Origin: Diadema setosum
Lineage: Eukaryota; Echinodermata; Echinoidea; Diadematoida; Diadematidae
NCBI RefSeq assembly: GCF_964275005.1
Contig: NC_092705.1
Span: forward strand, 20,653,723-20,717,722
Reading direction: 5' to 3'
DNA: 64,000 nucleotides
Shown: positions 13,601 to 23,030 of the stretch, piece by piece
How the letters are laid out: each line of letters opens with the position of its first letter
Position numbering within the stretch: position 1 is the stretch's first letter
Notes under the pieces: model-generated
What the model was told of the DNA's origin: nothing
The model's database searches: none
What the model saw: the letters and a program-made list of their open reading frames with translations, nothing else
Translations under genes and position numbers: made by a program

Positions 13601-16600
13601 CACCTACAATAACTTATCAGAAGAGTCAAAGAGGAGAACGAAAGAGGTAAAGATTCTCGTCAGTAATAATCTATGGATTAACGAAAGAGGTAAAGACTTA
13701 TTGAGTAATAATCTATGGATTTTAGCAGTCAAAACAAGCGCTCATATGAGTATCCTTTAAAGTTATGGGTACATCTCATTTTATGCATTCAATGTGTTCA
13801 TTGCTGAGAACCTAAAAAAATAAATCATCCCCTGTGAATGAGGTTCAGTCTGTCAGATTGAAGTTAATGTGTACTTCTGTGCATTTCTTTACTCTGATTT
13901 TGTTTCCCCATTTTGCCTGCAGGCATTTGAGCTGCTCAACTTCTTGGCAGAGAACTTCATCTTTTCCTACATGGGTCTGTCAGTGTTCAACCACACCAAC
14001 AAACAGTTCAGCATCAGCTTCACGCTAGCAGCTTTCGTATCCTCTCAAATGATGAAAAACATAGTACTTTTAAAGTCGAAACTTTTATATTATAAAAGTG
14101 ATAGTGGTACACCGAGTTCAGTAAATTGTATTTATTTCTAATCACAGACATGAGTGTGTTTGATTTCTGTGCACAGATTTCCCAAAATATTTCAGTGTTC
14201 TTATCGTTTTTTCTTTTTTTCTTTTGCTAGTTCAGTAGAGTGAAAATTCATGATAATTTCCATACTGCAAAATATTCCATATTAACAGTGAATCCATGTT
14301 GTGTTGTTACCTACTCTCAATATCTTGTAACCAGTAATTGAGCAGTAAGTTTGGAATACATAGGATTATGTGAGCACATATTCCTTCAAAATCAGTGGCA
14401 AATTTATTGCTACTAAAATATGATACTGGTACTCAATGCTACAGCTTATTGCTTGTCGAAGATACCACCAAAAGAATTTCAAAGTCAGTGGCAAATTTAT
14501 TGCTACTAAAATATGATACTCTGTGCTACAGCTTATTGCTTGTAAATGGAAGATACCACCGAAAGAATTTCAAAGTTGCTGGCAGTGCTATGAATATCTT
14601 GATTGATATAGATATCAGAAGTGCTGGATAAAAAGAGTCGTAGATTGATATTGTATTTCATAGTTACATAGATGGAAAATGATATCCCCTATGGCCAAAT
14701 ATCAATCCAAAAGCAAACATTCGCTCTGTCAGTAAATATTAAGTTTCTATGTGTTTTCCTTAGCACTGAATAACTCCCCAACAGTTTGGTATAATTTTAG
14801 GCAGACTACTCAACATATATCCACTCTCATTTCTACTCAATCTTGGGAGGAAGGAGAAAATACCTTGGAATGTGCAACATATGCTCTTCTTCTCAGGTAA
14901 GAAAAATTCTTCAGCCTGACATAATGATTTGGTGGATATACAACTTGGTACTGGGTTGCCAAGGGCAACGTTTGTTGAGAAAAAAAAAAGTATGCACAAA
15001 ACTTTTAAAGTGTACAAATTTGTTCGTGTAAGTTAATGCGACTTCACACTAATTGAGCATTCATGTGTAATACTGAAGAATTTTGTAAGGGAGGTATGTT
15101 TGAGATCATTATTCTCAGGTGAAGATGTTGCTAGAGAAGTTAAAACTGATGCATTCACACTTCATAGCTACCTTTATTACTAAGGGTCATCCAGGTAATC
15201 AAGGAGTTTGTCAGAGAATAGCAAACACTTTCCTCTTTTGATATAGTAGAACAAAAGCAGCTCCATGTGGCTCACTCTATAGGTGGCTATCATACTGCTA
15301 GACAGTGAGTGGTATCAGCCCATCACATTATGCCATATGAAAGATGGACTGATTTTAGAGTGGATGTCCACTAGAGTCTTGACAAGATTAGGAAAGCTTG
15401 CAGAAGCAAATTATGGCATCTCAGCATTCTTTTCATGTTGGAAGCAGAAAAAATGTGCCAATCATAGATTCCTGGGACAGTGGTACAAATATCTACAGTT
15501 TGACTGAATAAGTGTGCCAGTCATAGATTCCTGAGACAGTGGTACAAATATCTGCAGTTTGACTACATACACGCTTGGGAGTGCCCTTTGTACAACTGTA
15601 TGTATTTTGGAAGGGCGTGAAATGCTGTGGAAAATGCTAATCATATCAGGACAGCAGAGACACATCTAGGATCATCATCAAGTTCATTTCTGCATCCCAA
15701 TTTTTGGTCTCAATCAAAATGAGGATACAGAAATTGCGCTCTCTCACAAATGTGCAGAAATGTCCCGAAGAATCTAGGAATGGATCTGCGAATAGGTTGC
15801 CTGCACCCTAGTGGATACCAAATTTTAGGAGCGCACATTGTGACCAATCATGTTCTCTCCTCACCTACATGTAGGTCTACGAGGAGCCATCGCCTTTGCT
15901 CTGGCGATACGCAACAACGCCACCTACGGCCAGGAGCTGATTCTGTCCACGACGTTGCTCATCGTGCTGGTCACTGTGGTGGTCTGCGGCGGGCTGACCA
16001 CTCAGATGCTGGCTTGGCTCAAGATCCGGGTCGGGGTCAACGAGGATGACACAAACCAGAATGCCTTCCATGCAGGCTCGGTCAGTTCTTTGATTCCGTA
16101 TTTACTCCTGTCCAAAATGATGTGAATGGAAGTAATTGAATAACAAAGAAATGTTCAGTTCAATTTAAATAATTTTATTTCCATATAAAGTAATACGAAG
16201 CAATATACATAATGCTTACATAAGTACATAATATTTTAAGGAATTTTGAATCAAATAAGTTTTAACAAAACATGGGTACAATAAAGTATCAACTTTGGTT
16301 TTTAGATGAATAAACAAGTAAGCAATACAATCTTATTTTGTAATTCTATATGGAAAAAAAGGAATTCACATGAGAAGCATTGCTTGTAAATTTTGTGAAT
16401 TACTCTTGGAGGAGAGGGCATCTCAAGATCCATCAAGGACTCCATGTATGAAAATTTTGATAAACTGATGTCAGGCAAAACAAACAGAAAGAAAGGACTA
16501 TGACAAGGACAAGAATGAAAGCAGGGACAGAACATGCAGGAAAACATGTTGGACTGGTAGAATGGATAGATTGTAAGCAATCTGAGCTCCATATCAGGGA

Positions 16601-19600
16601 ATTAAATAACACAGATGGCATGAACTAAAATGCCTTTCACCTTTCACACAGGATTGGCCTGCCTGATTTCATGTTTGTGATTGTCAAAGTTGGGAATGTG
16701 AATAGATTAATATGTTTAATGAATGAATTTTAAAAAAGGAAGGTAGGTATGGTGGATGAATTTCTAGCAGGCTTTGCTCTAAATCAGAGACCAAATAAAC
16801 AAAGTCTGCATAGACACTAGTTTGCTTCTTTTTGTTGGATTAGTCAGTTTCTATGATTTCACATTCATTGATCAGAAAGTCTTGACGTGAATAATAGTAA
16901 TAAAGAGGAAAATGAGATGAGTAAACCAGAAAGATAGCCGAGACAGATAGATTGTAAACAAGCTTGACTGAAGATAATTATATGATGAACCTTCCACTCC
17001 AGATGATTGACTTTTTGTCTCTTTAATCTGCCATGAATGAGGAAGATTTATGAGCTGATAGGTGGATAGATCTATGACACCAGCAGATATTTGATTAATC
17101 AATGTATCAATGTGTGAGTTATTAATGTTGATGAAAAAAACCATTTATTAGGAAATGCCAGCTCACAGTGCAGCTGAAGGTTGGGCTATGGAAGTTGTAA
17201 ATCTGAAGATGATGAATTCATGTGTGCTCTTTCTTTTTGCCATTATTATTTGATTGTGTCTAAAGTATGAATGCAAAAGAAGGAGGGGGGGGGGGAACCC
17301 CTAGGGACACTGTATGATTTCTTTTTGTTTATGCCTCCACCACGAAGTGGTGCCGGAGGTATTATGTTTTCGGGTTGTCCGTCGGTCCTTCTGTCCGTCC
17401 GTCCGTCCTTCCGTCCGTCCGTAATGAATTTTGTGGACAGGGTAACTATCAAAACCTTTTGAGGTATCCTAATGAAACTTGGCATGTATGTGTATTAGGG
17501 GGTGAAGTTTTGCCTATCAACTTTTGGGTGCACATGCTCAAGGTCAAAGGTCAAAAGGTCAAGGTCAAATACATAAAATTTCACTATTTCCACCATATCT
17601 ATGCAATGCCTGAAGATGTTTTCTTGAAATTTATTGTATACATGTATTACCCAATTAAGATTCTCTGGTGAAAGTTTGGGTCATGAGGTCAAAGGTCAAA
17701 GGTCAAAAGGTCAAGTAAATATATTAAAACTTCACCTTTTTTCTCTGTACCTTGGAAACTGTTCAAGGTATCTTCATGGAACATAGTATATATACATGTA
17801 CTGACTGGCAGTGATTATCTAGAGAATTTAGGGTTCATGGGGTCAAAGGTCAGGGGTCAAAGGTCAAGGGCAACACTTCAAAATTTTACTATTTCCCTCA
17901 TGTTTATGCAATGCCAGCAGGATTATTTTTTTTTTACACTTGGTGTATGCATGTATAACCTAATAGAGATTCTCTGGAAAGTTTTTTTTCTTTTGTTTTT
18001 GCCTCAAAGGTCAAAAGGTCAAAGATCAAGTGAAAGTGCTGAACTAATTTTTTCCTCCATATCTCGGAAGTGGCTCAAGTTATCTTGAAATATACTACAT
18101 ATTTATGCATGTTCTGCCTGACAGTGATTATCTTATGAATTTTAGGGTCAAAGGCCAGATGGAAATGGTAACAATTTACTATTCAATACAGAAATTGCAC
18201 TTTTTCTCCATACCTTGAAAATTACTCAGTGCATGAATGTATGAATGGGTCAAAGTCAAGTCAAAATCCTTAAATCCCAAATGCATGCTCTCCTATTCAT
18301 CCAATTAAACCTACATCAAGGAAAGTGAACATTCAACACATTTGTGACAAACTTGTCATTTTAATATTTTGCCAATTTTGTGAAAATGTAATCATACATT
18401 GTCCACATGTACTATCTAGACCTATTAGGAGAATCATGCATTATGGCGGAGGCATACCAGTCGCCATAGCGACATTTCTAGTTTATGAAGGTCTTCCAAA
18501 TACAGAGTAATCAAAGAAGTGTTGAGGATTTATATGTGTACACTAAGTTTTGCCCACCATGTTTGTTTGCAAGATGTCTACTGTGCACTAAACAGTATTA
18601 TTTATGCATGGGCAGGACTTTGATTTTATTTTTTTGATATGACTCACTTCTCATCCAGCCTCAAATTTGCACATTGCCAGCTTTGATTTCGAGCAGATTA
18701 AACAAACAATATGCAAAGGGGCCAAGCACCGACTGTCCATTGTTGCTGATTGTTCTTCTCTCTTTCTTTCTCTCTCCGTTTTGTCCCCCCTTCTCGCTTT
18801 ACTGTTGTTGTTTCTATCTGGTTTCTGCGCAATGATTGCAACGTTTTGTATGGTGGCATGCTTATTCTTGTACTTTGCCAAATTGCCCCTCTTCATTTGA
18901 CTATTTCTCGTCTGATGATGCCGAGTTCTTGACTCTTATATGCATGCTTGCCTTTTCAAAATTAAATCTTTCTTATGTTTGACATATCTGAGCCTTGATT
19001 AATTGTGCTCTATCTCTTTCTTTCCAATGTGCCTGCTTTTCCAAACTTTCTGATTTCTTGTCATGACCAATGGATGATTGTATGGATTAGTAATTTTTTT
19101 CCCCTTTGATGTTGCCTTATTTTGGAAATTGTTTTCTGTTTTGTCATCCACCACCTACAAACCCTTGATAGTTTGGTATTACTATTGTTATTTTGTCTGT
19201 CTGATTGTTATTATCCATGTTCTGCCATTTTCATTCTTTAATGCCTCTGTTATGGCTTGTGGAAGAAAAATTTCACTTGATGTATTCCCTTTTTTTAATT
19301 TAGTGGTATTCCGCATTGTGTTACACTGTATCTTCATTTATGATTTTTCCTTTTTCTTTGTCATGAAATTGTGTTATCATCTTTACAACTGTATCTGATT
19401 GTTGATTGATGCATCTGATACAAACCTTCCTCAAAATCTGCATCATGTTCCCTTTGCAAATGTTTCCAATCATGCATTCATTCCTGTCTCATGGACTTAG
19501 TGTACAACCTTATTTGCATGTACTTGTGTACTTTTCCATATCTTGTCCACTGTCCATTACTTCGTTTTCCCTGTGTATTTGTGTATTATCACTCATTTCA

Positions 19601-21971
19601 TGATATTTCTTCTTCCCTTTGTCAACCGTTTTATTCTCCTTGTCTCCTTCGTCTCTCCATAATATGTCATATGTTTGTTTCCATATAAACTCACTTCTTT
19701 TTCCTTCTTTTGTCTTCTCTCTCTCTCTCTTCCCTTCTCCGGTTCTCATGCCCCTTGCTCTCCTTCATTTCTACATTTCTCCTTTCCTCTCTCTCCTCAT
19801 CCTCCTCTTTCTCCCACTCCTCCTCCTCCTCCCCCTGAAAATTCTTTTTGTCTATTCACATATCTTGTGTCTGTTCCTTTTCTTCATCTCTGTCCATACC
19901 ACTTCATCACCTCTTCCTCCTCCTGTTCTCTCAATGGATGTACAACTATCTTACCCCATTTACCAACATCTTCTCTGCCCCATGCTTTTACTGCGCTTCC
20001 CTTCGAATCATCCATTCACTTTGTATGTGGCAACCACACCCCACTGAACATTCTAAACCAATTGGATAAATAACGAAACATTTTTTTTTTTTTTTATACC
20101 AACCTACCTTCCATGTACGTTCCACCAAGTACCACCCTTTACCATCACTTTCCTTGCACCTCTTTTCCATTCTTACTTTTAACTCCTGATTCCTCTGACA
20201 CCCCCCACCCTCATTTGATCATCACATTTGCTTGTGATCCCCCCCCCCCCCCAATTTGATCATGGCATTTGCTTGTGATCCCTCCACCCCTCACCCCCAC
20301 CCCACTTCCCTTTCATCTGTCCTCTGTTTCATTGAATCTGACACGATGAACCTGCTGGTGATGTTCTTTGGATGGTATTGACCTTGAACAGTCCACACAA
20401 TATTCACAGATCTCCGACCAGGAGAGTCGGTTGAAGAGGAGGAAGCAGCAGGCGTGGGTGGTCAGGAAGTGGTACGACTTTGACTACAGGTAAATTGAAG
20501 ATCTGTATGATATATTTAATGTTGGTGAGGGGAAGGAGGTTAGTAACTTCATGAGTCATTACTTTCATCATGTAGTGCTTTCTGTGCTTCACATGGTGTA
20601 GCAAATGCTGATTGATTTTCACCATTCTTTCAAAATCTGGTCATAAGAAGAAAGAGCTTCATAACAGCTTTTAGAATGTTTGTTAAGAACAGATCCCCTC
20701 GGTCACTGAAAGAGCAGTTGTTTTTTTTTTTTTCTTCAAATTCATAAAATTAAGAGCAGTTGGGATAGAGCAGTTTGATGAAGAGGGGCTGATGTATTTG
20801 CTGTCTCACTAACCATTTACCAGTTGCTTCTAGTAGAGAAGCAGGGAATAAACCGCATGCCATTTGTGTATTAAATAGAAAGTTCATTAGTCTAGACCCT
20901 GCTTAGAAAATTAGAAGATTGATGGTTTGAGTCCAACTTGAGTATTTATGCCCATCATGTTTTTATCCTGGCTATCAGTAAAATAAAATGAATAGTCACA
21001 GCTTATTTATGTCAGTGTATGGCATTTGTCAGTTACAGTGAAAGTCCATCACATAGAAGAAATCCATCTCTGAAACATCTCTTCAAAATGTGAGCAGACT
21101 CGTTCCAGAACCTGAACTATACCTGATACTAACATTCAGAATATGTAAGGCCAGTTCTTGTTTGAACATCTTCCCAGGTTCCTGAAGCCAATCTTCACCA
21201 AGAAGGGCGCCGACTTGAGGGAAAATGTTCCAACATGCTGTCTGCCTCTGGCAGAGTGTCTGACAGTGCAGGTGGGGATCCTTGTAAAGTACTTTACATA
21301 TCAAATGTTGTAAGACCACCGTTTCACTAACACTATTCAAGTATGTAGAACCACAGTGTATGATTATTTGTATGTTACACACAGATAGATAAGATAGAGA
21401 CAGAAACATTAGATAGTAAGACAAACAGGGAGACAGACAGACAGACAGATAGATAGATAGATAGATAGAAATATGCATGCCTAAGGTCTCTGCCAAGAGT
21501 CTTCCTCTTTCATTTGGCAGTGCAGTGTCCTTATAACCCATTTAGAAATACTCTGGAGTGTACCAAATTGATGGTTTAAGGGAAATATATCATATTTCTT
21601 TCCTTGAGGTATAAGTTATAAATACTACATTTCTGAACCAAAGAGCCATAAATATTTTGATGCTGATAGAGAATGCCACAATTCAGCTTCAAACAGTGAT
21701 ATGAACAGAGTTTTATACAATGCTTTAACCTCCGATACAGGATGACAACCCAAGCGTCACTGAGGACAGTGATGATGATTTTATCCTTGATGATGACATC
21801 AACCCCACTCAAGTAGACGCCAACTCGCCCAACAATGGCTCGGCCACTCCCCCAGGGACCCGCCCGCCGGAAGAGGATGCCACCTTGGAAGGCGACCTGG
21901 GGCTTGGGGATCACCAGCTTCACACAGCGGGCGTCCTTAGCACGGGTGGACCCGCCCCAACCAGGGTATAG
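2145..21971 (+). CDS. SLC9A6/7/9: Endosomal Na+/H+ exchanger, NHE6/7/9 group (3' part of gene, 11 coding exons)
   Basis: Joining 2145-2245, 5200-5305, 6855-6981, 13218-13323, 13558-13646, 13923-14036, 14785-14896, 15875-16080, 20410-20489, 21178-21271 and 21741-21971 gives one open frame of 454 codons plus TAG. Every junction is in phase. Recognisable family motifs in order are [34 protein letters not shown] (transport-site ND pair), the segment ending [77 protein letters not shown] and [17 protein letters not shown]. The cytoplasmic tail has WYDFDYRFLKP and an acidic stretch ending in EGDLGLG, as in vertebrate NHE6/7/9. Family members exchange luminal H+ for Na+ or K+ in endosome and trans-Golgi membranes. 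About one third of the protein (first membrane helices) is missing to the left. I cannot say which vertebrate paralogue is closest; invertebrates probably have one pre-duplication gene. Confidence 0.95.
2246..5199 (+). other. NHE intron 1 (window numbering)
   Basis: GTGAGA...CCAG. Holds homopolymer runs (4761-4791 C then A; 4871-4908 T then G) and no coding or repeat element I can support. A CT run (5171-5187) precedes the acceptor. Confidence 0.85.
5200..5305 (+). CDS. SLC9A6/7/9: NHE coding exon b
   Basis: Acceptor TTCGTCATCCAG/T, donor ACTAG/GTAAGT. Encodes [19 protein letters not shown] and [15 protein letters not shown], including the Asn-Asp pair of the ion-transport helix in this family. 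Confidence 0.96.
5345..5556. repeat. Decayed MITE of the TACTGTA family
   Basis: Right end ATCCACTTTTACTGTACAGTA matches in inverse a degraded left end around AAAGTGGAAATTTTTC (about 5358). The interior has the CG-containing 'gcgaaa' style of the better copies at 22147 and 25804. Lies in NHE intron 2. Confidence 0.5.
6076..6233. repeat. MITE, TACTGTA family, with internal tandem duplication
   Basis: Inverted ends TACTGTATACGCC and GGCGTACAGTA. Inside, a unit of about 40 bp (AGCGAGTCTTAA...GAATCAGGACTA) is tandemly doubled at 6101-6181. Lies in NHE intron 2; the remainder of that intron (5557-6075 and 6234-6854) shows only homopolymer and CT runs. Confidence 0.65.
6855..6981 (+). CDS. SLC9A6/7/9: NHE coding exon c
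   Basis: Acceptor GTAACAACAG/GACA, donor GCCATT/GTATCCTTT. Encodes [17 protein letters not shown] and [15 protein letters not shown], a membrane segment of the exchanger. Ends in phase 0. The donor is of U12 type (see regulatory entry at 6982). Confidence 0.95.
6982..6989 (+). promoter_or_regulatory. U12-type 5' splice site of NHE intron 3
   Basis: GTATCCTT is an exact match to the minor-spliceosome donor consensus RTATCCTT. The same intron has a U12-like branch motif TCCTTAAC at 13192-13199, 19 bases before the acceptor AG. Confidence 0.85.
7379..8108. mobile_element. hAT-like MITE, 730 bp, with 7-bp target duplication
   Basis: Inverted ends CAGGGAGGTGTTACAGAGA, extending with mismatches through GGCAACT and a TTTGAAGTCATGC..GGCACCG block (7483-7505 versus 8045-8066). 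The flanks are both GACCAGA (7372-7378 and 8109-8115). The CAGGG terminus suggests hAT; no transposase frame is present. Lies in NHE intron 3. Confidence 0.8.
9988..10071 (+). tRNA. tRNA-like SINE head (Asn-type A box)
   Basis: A-box-like TAGCATAATCGG (9999-10010) is followed by TTAGCGCG. A perfect B box GGTTCGACTCC lies at 10053-10063. The anticodon arm is disrupted, so this is a Pol III promoter relic, not a functional tRNA. A decayed second copy is at 10690-10775. Confidence 0.5.
10600..10654. repeat. (AT)n microsatellite
   Basis: Continuous AT dinucleotides with one C interruption, between the two tRNA-headed units. Confidence 0.9.
12122..12203 (+). tRNA. tRNA-like sequence, Ser/Leu type, probably pseudogene or SINE head
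   Basis: Consensus A box TGGCCGAGTGG (12130-12140) and B box GGGTTCGAACCCC (12180 onward). The spacing suits a long-variable-arm tRNA, but the acceptor arms do not pair. A 3'-truncated relative with TGGCCGAGAGG is at 12740. Confidence 0.45.
12299..12325. repeat. (CA)n microsatellite
   Basis: CA repeat with one G interruption. Confidence 0.85.
13192..13199 (+). promoter_or_regulatory. U12-type branch-point motif of NHE intron 3
   Basis: TCCTTAAC matches the U12 branch consensus (TTCCTTRAY). The branch A at 13198 lies 19 bases before the end of the AG at 13216-13217, and there is no conventional polypyrimidine tract. Confidence 0.8.
13218..13323 (+). CDS. SLC9A6/7/9: NHE coding exon d
   Basis: Acceptor ATGTACAG/ATAACA, donor CACAG/GTATTT. 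Encodes [18 protein letters not shown] and AEAAQLTG. Joining directly to exon c preserves family spacing (TAI-ITKFTR against vertebrate TALLTKFTK). Confidence 0.95.
13558..13646 (+). CDS. SLC9A6/7/9: NHE coding exon e
   Basis: Acceptor CTCTCCAG/GTATC, donor AAAGAG/GTAAAG. Encodes [20 protein letters not shown] then EESKRRTKE. Its last 10 bases and donor are duplicated just downstream (13680-13722). Confidence 0.96.
13637..13722 (+). repeat. Tandem duplication of the exon e 3' end and splice donor
   Basis: AACGAAAGAGGTAAAGA...GTAATAATCTATGGATT occurs at 13637-13679 and again at 13680-13722 with small differences. The second copy carries an equivalent AAAGAG/GTAAAG junction. Confidence 0.9.
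13923..14036 (+). CDS. SLC9A6/7/9: NHE coding exon f
   Basis: Acceptor TTGCCTGCAG/GCATTT, donor GCTTTC/GTATCCTC. Encodes [19 protein letters not shown] and SFTLAAF. The donor resembles the U12 type. Starts and ends in phase 0. Confidence 0.94.
14037..14044 (+). promoter_or_regulatory. U12-like 5' splice site of NHE intron 6
   Basis: GTATCCTC differs from the U12 donor consensus only at the last base. A branch-like TTCCTTAGC (14756-14764) lies about 22 bases before the acceptor at 14783-14784. Weaker than intron 3 because the usual branch A position is G. Confidence 0.65.
14386..14576 (+). repeat. Tandem duplication, about 95-bp unit, in NHE intron 6
   Basis: The block TCAGTGGCAAATTTATTGC... 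ending GATACCACC.AAAGAATTTC occurs twice in tandem with small indels. No element ends were recognised. The rest of this intron shows nothing notable. Confidence 0.9.
14785..14896 (+). CDS. SLC9A6/7/9: NHE coding exon g
   Basis: Acceptor CCCCAACAG/TTTGG, donor TCAG/GTAAGA. Encodes [19 protein letters not shown] and [14 protein letters not shown] nearer AG at 14799-14800 was rejected because it breaks phase and removes family residues. Confidence 0.94.
14897..15874 (+). other. NHE intron 7, with a 57-bp tandem duplication
   Basis: The block GTGCCAATCATAGATTCCTG...CAGTTTGACT is doubled at about 15453-15565. Nothing else notable. Confidence 0.8.
15875..16080 (+). CDS. SLC9A6/7/9: NHE coding exon h
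   Basis: Acceptor CTACATGTAG/GTCTAC. Encodes [14 protein letters not shown], a long hydrophobic helix ([16 protein letters not shown]) and [12 protein letters not shown]. The 3' boundary at TCG/GTCAGT fits phase 0 into the next exon, but GTCAGT is a weak donor, so the boundary is less certain than the rest. Confidence 0.9.
17331..18484 (+). mobile_element. AGGTCA-direct-repeat transposable element, copy 1
   Basis: Begins with the imperfect hairpin ATGCCTCCACCACGAAGTGG...GGAGGTAT, followed by a TCCG microsatellite. Ends GGCGGAGGCATACCAGTCGC...CGACATTTCTAGTT. A second copy in reverse orientation is at 39071-40052. Between the ends are four clusters of tandem AGGTCA or GGGTCA half sites. No coding capacity; class unknown. 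Confidence 0.85.
17541..17567 (+). promoter_or_regulatory. Cluster of AGGTCA half sites (DR1, DR2, DR0)
   Basis: AGGTCA at 17541, 17548, 17556 and 17562, giving spacers of 1, 2 and 0. Further clusters lie at 17686-17713 (DR1, DR1, DR2) and 17840-17866 (two DR1 with GGGTCA). DR1 of AGGTCA is the known site of RXR-, HNF4- and COUP-type nuclear receptors; function here is untested. Confidence 0.6.
20410..20489 (+). CDS. SLC9A6/7/9: NHE coding exon i
   Basis: Acceptor TATTCACAG/ATCTCC, donor CTACAG/GTAAAT. Encodes [18 protein letters not shown] and KWYDFDY, the start of the cytoplasmic tail. WYDFDYRFLKP across the next junction matches the family's WYSFDHKYLKP. Confidence 0.93.
20490..21177 (+). 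other. NHE intron 9
   Basis: GTAAAT...CCCAG. Nothing notable apart from a T run near 20720. Confidence 0.85.
21178..21271 (+). CDS. SLC9A6/7/9: NHE coding exon j
   Basis: Acceptor ATCTTCCCAG/GTTCC, donor GTGCAG/GTGGGG. Encodes [18 protein letters not shown] and [10 protein letters not shown] of the cytoplasmic tail. Confidence 0.93.
21382..21470. repeat. (GATA)n/(GACA)n microsatellite in NHE intron 10
   Basis: Runs of GACA followed by GATA units, directly visible. The rest of intron 10 (21272-21740) shows nothing else. Confidence 0.9.
21741..21971 (+). CDS. SLC9A6/7/9: NHE last coding exon k, stop at 21969-21971
   Basis: Acceptor CCGATACAG/GATGAC. Encodes an acidic tail ([14 protein letters not shown]), a Pro/Gly linker and the conserved [11 protein letters not shown] near the C terminus. 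Stops with TAG. Confidence 0.95.
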   Translation, partial: DDNPSVTEDSDDDFILDDDINPTQVDANSPNNGSATPPGTRPPEEDATLEGDLGLGDHQLHTAGVLSTGGPAPTRV

Positions 21972-23030
21972 CGCAGTGTCACAGGGGTACCCTGCCTTCA
22001 GTAGGCAGCAGCATCCTCCTTCCTATCTTGTTCTGTGATGTGCGTGTTCGCTCCTCCCTCAAGACAGCAGCTACAAATGTACGTGCTGGGCAGCTTGGAG
22101 CTATTCATGTCCGAGTTGAGCTTGCCCAACATACATTTAGTTCATGTACTGTAAACGCACAGATTTTCATGGTGCATTGATTTTCGCGCATTTCGCACTA
22201 CTTTTGGCTAGTGCGAATTCTAAAACCCGCAAAAATGTCTTCACAATTTTCTCTGCACATTTTAAATGGGTTGACAATTGTGCAGCGTGAGTTCAAGAAC
22301 TCGGGAATATGGTTCTGAACCGCTCAGCACGAAAAATTAAATGCGTGAAAATATGGACGTTTACAGTATCAACTTGACTCTGAACAGTGAATGTACGATG
22401 GATCGTTTTCTGTGCAACATTTTCCCATGTCTGTGACCTGAAATGTCAAATTTCATGGTGGAATTCATGTACGGAAGAATAAAGCCGGATCAAGCACAAA
22501 TGGCCAAAGCCTGTCAAAGAACTAATAACCATGAAAAAAAACTTTACTTCTCAAATTTTGTGTTAAAAATTGTCTTCTTTTATTTCAGGAAAGCATTTTT
22601 CAAGCATGGAATCTATTCTATCATTGAGGAATGTTTCCAGAGAACTGTTTTTCGTATTTTTGAAGTTTTATGAGAATGTGAGGCTTGCACTTTTGTTATA
22701 ACATTTAATGTATATTTTCTCTTCTTTTTGGACATTATTTTGTTATCCTTTGGTCATTCAGTTTTAGCTTATGATGTTGTTGAAATATTCTTGGTTTTAT
22801 CCCTTTGTTTAATGTGCTTGTGAATGTTTTGTTTAATACCGTAATGTTTGTGCATTTTATTTTTCTAATGAGGAATTTGGAAATATGATGTTTCTACAGT
22901 TTTCTATGATGATATATGTAGTTTGTGCCAGATATGTAAGAATATGCTGTTCTTGACATACATTTGATAGAATTGTAAATTGAAGGGTTTAATTGTTAAC
23001 AATAAATTTGCTTTCTGCAAATGAGGAGTA
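21972..23030 (+). other. Probable NHE 3' UTR with alternative poly(A) signals
   Basis: AATAAA occurs at 22478-22483 and 23001-23006. A 222-bp MITE (22147-22368) lies between the stop codon and the first signal, so it would be transcribed in the UTR. The true end cannot be fixed from sequence alone. Confidence 0.5.
22147..22368. repeat. MITE, TACTGTA family, inside the NHE 3' UTR
   Basis: Inverted ends TACTGTAAACGCACAGATTTTC and GAAAATATGGACGTTTACAGTA; 222 bp. Same size and terminal style as the element at 25804-26028. Confidence 0.8.

Larger units (their letters stand above)
16081..20409 (+). other. NHE intron 8 (4.3 kb)
   Basis: Contains the AGGTCA-repeat element (17331-18484), a poly-G run near 17285, and a strongly pyrimidine-rich + strand over about 18740-20340 with many CT, TTC and TCC runs. 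No exon seen. Confidence 0.85.

Noticed and set aside
14801..14896. Exon g starting after TTTTAG at 14800, with a missing micro-exon
   Set aside because: This would need one base from the previous exon and loses five conserved positions. The acceptor at 14783-14784 restores phase and family length exactly.
16302..16592. Small open frames in NHE introns and UTR
   Set aside because: AT-rich frames without codon bias, motifs or splice logic; many overlap on opposite strands.
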